From positions 1 through 63,265 of the forward strand of contig JAGRIU010000041.1 in the NCBI GenBank assembly GCA_020443075.1: DNA of 63,265 bases. Direction: 5' to 3'. The notes beneath the pieces were generated by a model. The model was not told the origin of the DNA. It was given only the letters and a program-made list of their open reading frames with translations, and searched no databases. Shown piece by piece: positions 52,834 through 59,803 of this stretch; position 1 is the first letter of the stretch; each line of letters opens with the position of its first letter. The stretch is from Alphaproteobacteria bacterium (GTDB lineage Bacteria > Pseudomonadota > Alphaproteobacteria > Micavibrionales > Micavibrionaceae). The position numbers and the translations under genes were made by a program.

Positions 52834-53306
52834 ATATGCTGTGTGTTCGTCGCTGATGGTTTTATTGATCGCGTCCAGTAGCGGGTCTTGGGTTGGGGGG
52901 CATCGGCTTTCTTCGCTTGTCTATATGCCCCCCAAAATACCCTCAATCGTCTGCGCTTTGAGGGCATGTCCTGGGATGACATGAAACAACGTGTTTCACA
53001 CAGACCCTTTCAAACTAGGGCCGTCCAGATGTTTTTAGATTTCTTGGATAGTGAAGGGATTAATAATTAGAATCTAAGCCACTGTTAAATAAACGTAAGC
53101 GTTAATTTGAACTTTTCACTTACCCCCAAATATACCCCAATGTGGGTAAAATTTGAAGATTTTCATTCATCTTTGTATTGCTGGAGAGCATACTACTTAA
53201 ATCAGAATTCATAAAACGGTATTATGGAGAGTATAAAAAATACTGGACATAATGCTCTATTTGAGTGTAAGTAGCCTAAAAAATTTATGAAAAAACTGAG
53301 GTTTCT
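52834..53306. other. Left flank of the accessory segment, with a coding remnant
   Basis: No intact gene is seen. A plus-strand open frame at 52888-53070 encodes a plausible piece (NTLNRLRFEGMSWDDMKQRV, then HRPFQTRAVQMFLDFLDSEG) without a good start, and may be the tail of a lost gene. The motif CCCCCCAAAATACCC occurs at 52928-52942, and CCCCCAAATATACCCC at 53123-53138 resembles a sequence at the right end of the segment (56148-56165). From about 53070 the DNA is clearly AT-rich; the first gene of the segment starts at 53307 behind a GAGG ribosome binding site. Confidence 0.45.
53123..53141. repeat. CCCC-AAATAT-CCCC motif, left copy
   Basis: CCCCCAAATATACCCCAAT. A near-identical stretch lies at 56148-56166, close to the broken integrase. 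A looser copy is at 52928-52942. Together they bracket the accessory genes. Confidence 0.5.
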
Positions 53307-54227
53307 ATGTCGCATAAACCCATGCATCCTGATTTAATGAATATGTTCAAAGGTGTTATCCAGTACAAAAAGAAATACGCCGGACAATTTATTGTTGTGA
53401 AATTCGGCGGTGCTCTGGCCGCTGATCCTGAAGTTATCACGCACATTGCGGAGCAGGCATCTTTTCTGCAACATAGTTTCGATGCGCATATTGTTCTTGT
53501 TCATGGAGGCGGCATTCAGATCGATAACGCTTTAAAACGTGAAAAAATTACCCCTCAGAAAGATAACGCTGGTCTTCGTATCACAGACTTAGCGACACTA
53601 AAAACCTCAGATGCTGCCCTGCGAGCCCTTAATGGCGAAGTTGTTAGTATTTTTAATGCTGCTGCTCCTGACATAAAAGCGGTTGGTATGTCAGGCTACG
53701 ATGCACAGATAATTTCTGCTTCTCCGACCTCGGATGATCCAGAAAATTACACAGGGCACATTCAAAAAATTGATACAGACTATTTGAAACACGTGATGTC
53801 TTTCGGGCGAGGCGATGTTATTCCAGTTATTTATCCCATATGCCACAATCCCGGCGTAGAAGAAGGGGAGAACAGGCTTAATGTTAATGCCGACGAGGTG
53901 GCGAGCAAACTCGCCGCAGAATTGGGAGCAAAACGCCTTATCCTATGCTCTGATGTTACAGGGGTTTTAGATCATGAACGAAATCTTATTCCTCATATGT
54001 CCATTGATGAGGTTGACCAGAAAATCGCAGAAGGCGTTATAACCGGAGGGATGATCCAAAAAGTACGATGTGCGGCACATGCCGCAGAACTCATCCCTTC
54101 TGGCGCTGTTGTCATTTTAGACGGTCGTAATGAAACATCGGTTATTACTGAATTTCTACACCCGGATGGTAGTGGTACGCTGGTATCAACACCCGACACA
54201 TTAAAGGCTGAGGGCATCGTACCTTAA
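53307..54227 (+). CDS. Acetylglutamate-kinase-like amino-acid kinase
   Basis: The fold is that of amino-acid kinases such as ArgB, which phosphorylates N-acetylglutamate. Visible are VVKFGGALAADPEV with the catalytic lysine at residue 32, IVLVHGGGIQIDNALKREKI, and the nucleotide site LNVNADEVASKLAAELGAKR followed by LILCSDVTGVL. The late lysine segment GGMIQKVRCAAHAAEL is also present. The 306-residue length fits. It is more AT-rich than neighbours outside the segment, and heads a three-gene unit with a 125-aa protein and a formylglutamate amidohydrolase. Whether it serves arginine synthesis or a different N-acyl-glutamate route is open. Confidence 0.85.
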   Translation: MSHKPMHPDLMNMFKGVIQYKKKYAGQFIVVKFGGALAADPEVITHIAEQASFLQHSFDAHIVLVHGGGIQIDNALKREKITPQKDNAGLRITDLATLKTSDAALRALNGEVVSIFNAAAPDIKAVGMSGYDAQIISASPTSDDPENYTGHIQKIDTDYLKHVMSFGRGDVIPVIYPICHNPGVEEGENRLNVNADEVASKLAAELGAKRLILCSDVTGVLDHERNLIPHMSIDEVDQKIAEGVITGGMIQKVRCAAHAAELIPSGAVVILDGRNETSVITEFLHPDGSGTLVSTPDTLKAEGIVP

Positions 54228-54293
54228 AACAGGCTTGCATTTTCATAAATAGTAGATTATAAGCACTAAATAATAACAAATGGAGTAAACACA

Positions 54294-54671
54294 ATGAGCA
54301 CACAAACAAACATTCTTTTGCTGGGAAAAGGCTTTATCGAAGCAGCACGCACCGCTATCGCTGCTCAAGCCCCCGATGCACAAATAATTCCCGGAAAGAC
54401 TCTTGATGCTCAGGTATCCGCATCTTTTGTAAACTCCGCTGCTTTCAAAGGTGAAGTACAGGATGCTATTGATTTTGTTGTTGATGGGAACGAAGGGGCT
54501 GCGCATGTTTCCATCACTGACTCCAATATGACCGTGCCTGAAACACTTCGACGCTTTTCAGCTTCAGAATTTGGTGGTGACCCGAGAGCCGCGATTGTTG
54601 CCGCCGCCGGTTATTTCGTTGAATTATCAGGTTTGAACGTTGAGCCGGAAGAACTCGTAGCTGCGCTATAA
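54294..54671 (+). CDS. Unrecognised 125-residue protein between kinase and amidohydrolase
   Basis: The protein starts MSTQTNILLLGKGFIEAART and is soluble, acidic and Ala-rich, with no signal peptide, cysteine or known motif. Its first 25 residues look like a beta strand plus helix (ILLLGKGF), perhaps a small Rossmann-like fold; this is a guess. TGGAG precedes the ATG. It starts 66 bp after the kinase gene and ends 13 bp before the amidohydrolase gene, on the same strand, so it is probably co-expressed. Confidence 0.75.
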   Translation: MSTQTNILLLGKGFIEAARTAIAAQAPDAQIIPGKTLDAQVSASFVNSAAFKGEVQDAIDFVVDGNEGAAHVSITDSNMTVPETLRRFSASEFGGDPRAAIVAAAGYFVELSGLNVEPEELVAAL

Positions 54672-54684
54672 CATAAACGAACGA

Positions 54685-55668
54685 ATGGACGCATCATTTC
54701 CTGATACGACGCATCCGGCATTTCCTGTTAGAAATGAAGCCTATTTATCAAGTAGTGATAAGCTGGCTGCTAAAGGCTCGCTGATCGTTTCCTGCCCCCA
54801 TGCTGGCCGGTTATTTCCGAACCGGGAAGCCTTTGAGCGGCGTATTCTGCGCCCTATGCTGGCGCTTGATGGTCGCGGCGATACCTTTACGGATTGGCTG
54901 GCTGTTAGCGCAAAAGACCATGGTGGCATTGAGGTTGTATCAACAATAGCGCCGATCTTTTTGAATGTTGGCCGGTCGGTTCACAGCCTTCATCCCAAAA
55001 CCGTGAGGGGCGCGCTCGATACCCTCACCTGCGACCCCAGTGATATTTACGCTGAAAAGGGGCAGGGCTTGGTCGCAACAACATGTTTCTTCACCGGAGA
55101 ACCAATTTACGCAGAAGGTGATGTACCGGACGAAGCCGAAATTTTGGACCGTATTGCTGGTTACTACACCCCATTTCATGACCGTTTGCAGGCCCATATT
55201 GACGCCACACATGAACAACACGGCTATGCATTTGTGCTTGATGTGCATTCCTGTCCGACATTTGCCGGTGAGGGGGAACCAGATGCAACAGGCTCGCGCA
55301 GGCCCGATATTATTTTGGGAAGCGCCGGAGGGGGGCAGAATGGCAGTTGCTCGGATGAAATCACAAAAATGGCGTCCGATTTAGCTATAGATTTTGGCTA
55401 TTCCATTGGGGTTAATAATCCATATCAAGGTGGGTTTATAACGCAGAGATACGGCGCACATAACGCAGATAACGGTCTGCGTACGGAGGCCTTGCAGATT
55501 GAGTTTGCACGTTCTACTTATGGTCTTAATCAAGACACGTTGGAAATTAATTCGAGAGAAAATTTTGAAAAGGTACAGGACTTTATGGATCGTTTGCTCA
55601 AAAACCTCTCTGAATATGCTCGTCAACAATCTTCGTGCATGATGGGCCTGCCTCCCTTTCCGGGATAG
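54685..55668 (+). CDS. N-formylglutamate amidohydrolase family protein
   Basis: The family hydrolyses N-formyl-L-glutamate to glutamate and formate; HutG of histidine degradation is the best-known member. The 327-residue protein has GSLIVSCPHAGRLFPN at the start, and YAFVLDVHSCPTFAGEGEPDA with the metal-binding D-x-H-S. Later come NNPYQGGFITQRYGAHN and ALQIEFARSTYGL. The coding sequence is of lower GC than the core genes. Neighbours are the amino-acid kinase and the 125-aa protein rather than other hut genes, so the true substrate may be another N-acyl amino acid. Confidence 0.88.
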   Translation: MDASFPDTTHPAFPVRNEAYLSSSDKLAAKGSLIVSCPHAGRLFPNREAFERRILRPMLALDGRGDTFTDWLAVSAKDHGGIEVVSTIAPIFLNVGRSVHSLHPKTVRGALDTLTCDPSDIYAEKGQGLVATTCFFTGEPIYAEGDVPDEAEILDRIAGYYTPFHDRLQAHIDATHEQHGYAFVLDVHSCPTFAGEGEPDATGSRRPDIILGSAGGGQNGSCSDEITKMASDLAIDFGYSIGVNNPYQGGFITQRYGAHNADNGLRTEALQIEFARSTYGLNQDTLEINSRENFEKVQDFMDRLLKNLSEYARQQSSCMMGLPPFPG

Positions 55669-55712
55669 TTCCCGTTCTTCCTATCAAACAACCTTGATCT
55701 CAGAATCTCGAC

Positions 55713-56114
55713 CTATTTCATAGGTTGCGCATTTTCCTTCTTCTCTATAAAAACAAGGGATGTCTGTCCTTCTTTGGACGGGCTGGGGCTTAAGAACCCC
55801 TCTGATAGCGGATGACGTTCCGTCAACACGTCGCTTCTCGGCTTACGACCGGGGAGCGTCGGCGTATGTCCAGACCTCACGGTTAAAGGCCGTCGCGGTC
55901 GTCTATCAGCGGCTTCTTTGATCGAGACTTCCGGGTAAACGCCGAACGCCATGCGCCTTTCTTTGTATTTTCCTCCCACCTTGATTCTGTATTTCATCCG
56001 CCAGTATTTCGAGCCGTTCGGCATGACTTCGAGATACAGGCCACGGCCTGCCGCCAGCTTGTAGGGCTTTTCCTTGGGTTTTGCGTTTTTGCATTGCAGG
56101 TTTGTCAGCTTCAT
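55713..56114 (-). pseudogene. Broken tyrosine recombinase (P4-type integrase), N-terminal part only
   Basis: The first 68 residues (MKLTNLQCKNAKPKEKPYKL, then GGRKYKERRMAFGVYP-like KERRMAFGVYPEVSIKEA) are the arm-binding domain of P4-like integrases. After KEAADRR the sequence changes to Pro/Arg/Ser-rich residues unrelated to the family, and the catalytic domain is missing. It starts 163 bp from the 3' end of tRNA-Gly and points away from it, the normal place for such an integrase. It is therefore the relic of an element that used this tRNA gene. Confidence 0.8.
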
Positions 56115-56147
56115 GGGGGCATCTCCACTTCCATAATCAGATTATGG

Positions 56148-56166
56148 CCCCAAATATGCCCCCAAT
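56148..56166. repeat. CCCC-AAATAT-CCCC motif, right copy
   Basis: CCCCAAATATGCCCCCAAT, matching the left copy at 53123-53141 except at one or two bases. It overlaps an inverted repeat TGCCCCCAA/TTGGGGGCA (56157-56165 and 56177-56185). It sits between the integrase start and tRNA-Gly, where recombinase binding sites would be expected. Confidence 0.5.
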
Positions 56167-56218
56167 AATCTTGGATTTGGGGGCATTAAGTTTTACGGGG
56201 TTGGACAAATAGTCTCAC

Positions 56219-56244
56219 GAAAGCCTTTAATTCACAAGGCTTTC
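56219..56244. terminator. Hairpin after tRNA-Gly
   Basis: GAAAGCCTT and AAGGCTTTC form a perfect 9-bp stem with an 8-base loop, 33 bp downstream of the tRNA 3' end. There is no T-tract on the minus strand, so termination is only possible, not certain. Confidence 0.4.
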
Positions 56245-56276
56245 TGGACTAAATCGGATTATATTGGGTGGATAAA

Positions 56277-56351
56277 TGGAGCGAGTGAAGGGATTCGAAC
56301 CCTCGACTTCAACCTTGGCAAGGTTGCGCTCTACCCCTGAGCTACACTCGC
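56277..56351 (-). tRNA. tRNA-Gly (anticodon GCC)
   Basis: On the minus strand the 75-nt gene has acceptor arms GCGAGTG/CACTCGC, D-arm TAGCTCAGGGGTAGAGC and anticodon stem-loop CAACCTTGCCAAGGTTG with anticodon GCC. The T-arm contains GGTTCGAATCC, and CCA is encoded. It is the apparent target site of the P4-type integrase relic. The T-arm and acceptor end are intact. Confidence 0.97.
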
Positions 56352-56437
56352 ACGATTGGGAATAGATTTGACGATTTATAGAGATTTTATGCGGGAAAGC
56401 AAGTGTAAATTTTGCGCTCTTTTTAAATAAAGCGGCT

Positions 56438-56725
56438 TTAATATAGTTCGCCGACCTTGACCAGCGGGACTTTATAGCCCAGCGGCTCTAGCCCTGGAAA
56501 CATGGTCAGGATAATCACGTTCGGGCTTTTTTCGACCGGAACGGCCAAATCTTCGGGAATTTCATATTCCATGAGGTGGTCTTCGTGTGTTTCCGCATCG
56601 TTATAGACCAATTGAAACAGGCGTTGGTCGCGGAAGAACTCGACGCGGCGCACGACATCGGGAAGCGGGGCATCACTGACCAGCGTTACACGTCCGTCCT
56701 TGAGTATGCCCAGCTCGATATTCAT
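56438..56725 (-). CDS. Conserved-looking 95-residue protein of unknown function
   Basis: The protein starts MNIELGILKDGRVTLVSDAP and is beta-rich with an acidic centre (YNDAETHEDHLMEYEIPED). No signal peptide or membrane helix is seen. I do not recognise the family. It directly follows the 106-aa gene, whose stop it touches (0 bp), so they are likely translated together. Confidence 0.7.
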   Translation of the reverse strand: MNIELGILKDGRVTLVSDAPLPDVVRRVEFFRDQRLFQLVYNDAETHEDHLMEYEIPEDLAVPVEKSPNVIILTMFPGLEPLGYKVPLVKVGELY

Positions 56726-57046
56726 CTAGCCCCTCCTTCCCGGCGCAGGCGCAGAATCAACGACGAGACTGGCAACGTTATCGGGATTGAGAGCCACTGC
56801 ATCGGGATTGAGAGCCACTGCTCCCCACATATCTTGAAGATCTGTTGTCGGTCTCGTCTCTTGAACCAGATTGCTAATCGGCGCGCTTTTGAGATCACCA
56901 GACACCACTGCGGCCTGCGCCTGATTTAGCGCGCCGCAAATAGCTGAAACCTCGAAAGGACTCATAGGATGTTCGCAGGCCCCTAGTTGTTGCTCGCGTA
57001 AATCCATCCAGCCTTCGGTTGTATGTGAAGCGTCTTGATTCCCCAT
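56726..57046 (-). CDS. Unrecognised 106-residue protein with a duplicated heptapeptide
   Basis: The protein begins MGNQDASHTTEGWMDLREQQ and has VALNPDA and VALNPDN in tandem, the product of an exact 21-bp duplication. No domain is recognised. The best ribosome binding site (AGGAG) is 19 bases before this ATG and better placed for a GTG at about 57065 in another frame, which opens only a 26-codon peptide. A frameshift near the start, or a different start, is possible. Confidence 0.5.
   Translation of the reverse strand: MGNQDASHTTEGWMDLREQQLGACEHPMSPFEVSAICGALNQAQAAVVSGDLKSAPISNLVQETRPTTDLQDMWGAVALNPDAVALNPDNVASLVVDSAPAPGRRG
56780..56821. repeat. Exact 21-bp tandem duplication
   Basis: Two identical copies, 56780-56800 and 56801-56821, begin ATCGGGATTGAG and end CCACTGC. 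They lie inside the 106-aa gene and duplicate seven codons in frame. Confidence 0.95.
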
Positions 57047-57174
57047 TTTATGATTCTGCTCACTTTTTTCTCCTCACACGTCCCTATATGATACATTGCA
57101 AATATTAAAAAAAGGTGTATTTCCATCAGAGCGTTACCCTCTAAAATACATAATTTATAGCAAGGGATTCTGTT

Positions 57175-57681
57175 ATGAGTGATCAAGCTCCACTTCCGAC
57201 TTCGCCGGATAAACTTTTTGAGATTTTAGAGGCTCTGGGTATTGCTTACCGGCTTCACGAGCACGAGGCCGTATTTACGGTGGCGGAAAGCTCGAAACTG
57301 GACGAGGAGATCGAGGGGACGCCGTGCCGCAATCTATATTTGCGGGATAAGAAGAAGCAGAATTTTCTGGTGGTGGCCGCCAACGAGACTCCAGTAGATT
57401 TGAAAGCCCTGCAAGATAAGCTGGGATGCGGGCGGCTGTCGTTCGGGTCTGCAGAGCGCTTGTGGGAATATTTAGGTATCCGGCCCGGCTCTGTGTGTCC
57501 GTTTACAGTGATCAACGATCCGCAGCACCATGTGCAGGTGGTTTTGGATGCCCACATGATGGCGCAAGAGAGCGTGTGTTATCATCCGCTGGATAACCGC
57601 ATGACCATCGCCCTTAGCCCTTCGGATTTGCTCAAGTTTTTTGCCCATACGGGCCACGTACCGCAAGTCCTTGCATTTTAG
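57175..57681 (+). CDS. ProX/YbaK-family aminoacyl-tRNA deacylase
   Basis: Proteins of this family hydrolyse mischarged tRNAs in trans, for example Ala-tRNA-Pro. The 168-residue protein has HEHEAVFTVAESSKL near the start, GTPCRNLYLRDKKKQNFLVV, the substrate-pocket segment LGCGRLSFGSAERLWEYLGI and GSVCPFTVINDPQHHV. These features match the ProXp-ala (PrdX) branch. It is encoded alone ahead of the thioredoxin gene on the plus strand. Confidence 0.9.
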   Translation: MSDQAPLPTSPDKLFEILEALGIAYRLHEHEAVFTVAESSKLDEEIEGTPCRNLYLRDKKKQNFLVVAANETPVDLKALQDKLGCGRLSFGSAERLWEYLGIRPGSVCPFTVINDPQHHVQVVLDAHMMAQESVCYHPLDNRMTIALSPSDLLKFFAHTGHVPQVLAF

Positions 57682-57732
57682 CGCAAAACCCTTACATATA
57701 AGCGCATAAGCTCTTTTACAAAGGATTAAAGC

Positions 57733-58671
57733 ATGCTTTTCGGATCCAGCACGAAGAATAATACTTCTGAAACCCCGCAAAACGGGAACAGTTTCATCTA
57801 CGACGTCAGCGCGATGGACTTTGAAGCTAAAGTCATGCGCGCCTCTTTGGACAAGCCGGTTTTGGTGGATTTCTGGGCGCCATGGTGCGGGCCGTGCAAA
57901 CAGCTTATGCCGCTTTTGGAAAAAGTGGTGGCCGAACACCAAGGGCAAATTCTGCTCGCCAAGGTTAATCTGGATGACAATCCCGAACTGGCTCAGGCGC
58001 TTCGCGTGCAGTCCGTACCGACGGTCTTTGCGTTTTTGGGCGGCCAGCCCGTGAATGCGTTTCAGGGCGCTCTGCCGGAAAGCCAGATCCGGGCCTTTAT
58101 TGATCAACTCATGCAGGCGGCTAAAAATGCTGCGCCGGATGCGCTGGACATCCCCGAGGCGTTGCAACAAGCGGCAGCGGCTTTGAGCGAGGGAGCACTC
58201 CCGGCGGCGCAAAATATTTACGCGCAAATCCTGCAACAAGATGAAAGCAATGCACAGGCCTATAGCGGCTTGGTGCGCACGTTTCTGGCCGCCGGAGAGC
58301 TGGAACAAGCGCGTAGCCTCGTTGATAATGCGCCGGAGCCCATTGCCAAAGATCCTAAATTCGCCGAAGCCAAAACAGCTCTGGAGATGGCGGAAAACGC
58401 GCCGGATCAGGGCGAGCTTGAGGCTTTGCGCCAGAAGGTTTCCCAAACCCCGAGCGACCATCAGGCCCGTATTGATCTGGCCGAGGCTTTGTTTGCCAGC
58501 GGCGCGCGCGAAGAAGCTGTTGATGCCCTGCTGGAGAGCATCGGCATGGATCTGGAATGGAATGAGCAAGCGGCGCGCAAAAGCTTGTTAAAATTCTTTG
58601 CCGCGATGGGGCAGACCGATCCTTTGACAGTGTCGGCGCGCAAGCGGCTATCCAGTCTTCTCTTTTCGTAA
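57733..58671 (+). CDS. Thioredoxin-TPR protein (CnoX/YbbN-like)
   Basis: An N-terminal thioredoxin domain (about residues 25-130) has the active site WAPWCGPCKQ with cysteines at 52 and 55. A helical TPR-type domain follows (about 145-312). This architecture is that of CnoX/YbbN, a holdase and redox partner that hands proteins to GroEL. Both active-site cysteines are present, unlike in enteric YbbN. AAGGA precedes the ATG. It is followed closely by the Lon-N-domain gene (21 bp) and a Trm112-like gene. Confidence 0.93.
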   Translation: MLFGSSTKNNTSETPQNGNSFIYDVSAMDFEAKVMRASLDKPVLVDFWAPWCGPCKQLMPLLEKVVAEHQGQILLAKVNLDDNPELAQALRVQSVPTVFAFLGGQPVNAFQGALPESQIRAFIDQLMQAAKNAAPDALDIPEALQQAAAALSEGALPAAQNIYAQILQQDESNAQAYSGLVRTFLAAGELEQARSLVDNAPEPIAKDPKFAEAKTALEMAENAPDQGELEALRQKVSQTPSDHQARIDLAEALFASGAREEAVDALLESIGMDLEWNEQAARKSLLKFFAAMGQTDPLTVSARKRLSSLLFS

Positions 58672-58692
58672 AGACGCTCTATATAGCTGCTT

Positions 58693-59361
58693 ATGTATAG
58701 GAATCCGTTCGCACCCGATTTTAAAGACTTACCGGAGACGCTCCCTGTTTTTCCCTTGAGCGGCGTTTTGCTGCTGCCGTTCGGGCAATTGCCGCTCAAT
58801 GTTTTTGAGCCGCGATACGTGCGCATGGTCGATGATGCGCTCAAAGGCGCGCGCATTATCGGCATGATCCAGCCGCGCATGGCTTATGATGATGGTGAAA
58901 ATCCTGCTCTTTATACGGTCGGGTGCGCCGGAAAAATCACTGAATTCTCCCACACCGAGGATGGACGGTATCTGATTTCCCTGACCGGGCTTTGCCGTTT
59001 CCGCGTTACGGAGGAACTGGCCGTTAATACACCGTACCGGCAAGTGCGTGGCGCCTGGGGCGATTTCGAGAGCGATCTGGGGCGCAAAGCCTGCCTCGGG
59101 GTTGAGCGCGCAAAGCTTGAGTCGCTTTTGGATGCTTATTTCGAACGGCATAACATGTCATGCGATTTTAAAAAATTCGAAGGGGTGGCCGATGGAAACC
59201 TCATGACTTGCCTGTCCATGATTTGTCCGTTCGAGCCACAAGAAAAACAGGCCTTATTAGAGCAGGTTTGTTGCGCCGAGCGGGCAAAGCTGTTTATGAA
59301 GATGCTGGAGATGGCGATCAAACAGAACGGGCATGAAAGCGGTGGATGCTGCTGTCATTAG
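58693..59361 (+). CDS. Lon N-terminal substrate-binding domain protein
   Basis: This 222-residue protein contains only the LON substrate-binding domain: PVFPLSGVLLLPFGQLPLNV and FEPRYVRMVDDALKG at the start, then GCAGKITEFSHTEDGRYLIS. It lacks the ATPase and protease parts of Lon. Such stand-alone proteins are widespread with unknown role, possibly substrate selection. The C-terminus ends in an unusual cysteine group (SGGCCCH) that could bind metal. It lies between the CnoX-like and Trm112-like genes. Confidence 0.92.
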   Translation: MYRNPFAPDFKDLPETLPVFPLSGVLLLPFGQLPLNVFEPRYVRMVDDALKGARIIGMIQPRMAYDDGENPALYTVGCAGKITEFSHTEDGRYLISLTGLCRFRVTEELAVNTPYRQVRGAWGDFESDLGRKACLGVERAKLESLLDAYFERHNMSCDFKKFEGVADGNLMTCLSMICPFEPQEKQALLEQVCCAERAKLFMKMLEMAIKQNGHESGGCCCH

Positions 59362-59425
59362 TTTTTATTTTCCCCAACCTTCCTAAAGTCGCTTGGGGCC
59401 TTAAAATAATAGATGGAGGAAGAAA

Positions 59426-59602
59426 ATGAACGAGATTGATCCCAAATTGCTGGAAATTCTGGTGTGTCCGGTGACGAAAAGCCCGCTGCGCTATGATAGG
59501 AATGCGCAAGAATTGATTTCCGAGCAAGCCAAACTCGCCTATCCGATCCGCGATGGCATCCCCGTGATGCTGGCCGAGGAAGCGCGGGAGCTAGAAGCAT
59601 AA
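59426..59602 (+). CDS. Trm112-family small protein
   Basis: This 58-codon gene encodes [20 protein letters not shown] and on, ending in [18 protein letters not shown]. The pattern L-L-E-I-L-V-C-P-x-T-K and [11 protein letters not shown] is the signature of the YcaR/Trm112 family. Eukaryotic Trm112 activates methyltransferases; the bacterial proteins are mostly uncharacterised. Only one cysteine remains of the usual zinc ligands, as in many bacterial members. GGAGGA lies upstream of the ATG. It follows the Lon-N gene by 64 bp. Confidence 0.9.
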   Translation: MNEIDPKLLEILVCPVTKSPLRYDRNAQELISEQAKLAYPIRDGIPVMLAEEARELEA

Positions 59603-59644
59603 ATTTCTTGCATCCCTTGAGATGTTTATGATTTTATGGCGCTT

Positions 59645-59701
59645 ATGAACGCAGCGATGAAAAGCATCCTCCTAAACCTGCTGCTCCTTATGCGCCCCTG
59701 A
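59645..59701 (+). CDS. Leucine-rich leader peptide upstream of leuA
   Basis: The 18-codon frame encodes MNAAMKSILLNLLLLMRP, with six leucine codons among residues 9-15 (CTC, CTA, CTG, CTG, CTC, CTT). It ends about 100 bp before leuA and overlaps the foot of a long hairpin (59695-59740). An in-frame ATG at 59636 would add three residues. The arrangement is that of a ribosome-mediated leucine attenuator: stalling at leucine codons under leucine shortage would change RNA folding. The ribosome binding site is weak. Confidence 0.75.
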   Translation: MNAAMKSILLNLLLLMRP

Positions 59702-59740
59702 GCGGGAATGAGGCGTTTTGATACGCCTGCGCTTTAGGGG
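59695..59740 (+). promoter_or_regulatory. Attenuator hairpin in the leuA leader
   Basis: CCCCT plus GAGCG (59695-59704) pair with CGCTT and AGGGG (59730-59740), with one bulged T and one wobble. An inner stem AGGCGT/ACGCCT (59711-59716, 59723-59728) completes the structure. The nearest T-run (59754-59758) is 13 bases beyond the stem, so it is not a canonical terminator as drawn; an alternative fold may form the terminator. Confidence 0.55.
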
Positions 59741-59803
59741 AAAATCTGAAAAATTTTTCAAACATTGATATAAAATCACAAGCGCTGTAAGAAGGAGCAC
59801 ATT

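Noticed and set aside
52888-53070. 60-codon frame after rne
   Set aside because: The start lacks a ribosome binding site and the product matches nothing I know. It may be a remnant, so it is described within the intergenic entry only.
52834-53306. Duplicate of the tRNA-Gly 3' end as a left attachment site
   Set aside because: No stretch matching the T-arm or acceptor end of the tRNA was found in the left flank.
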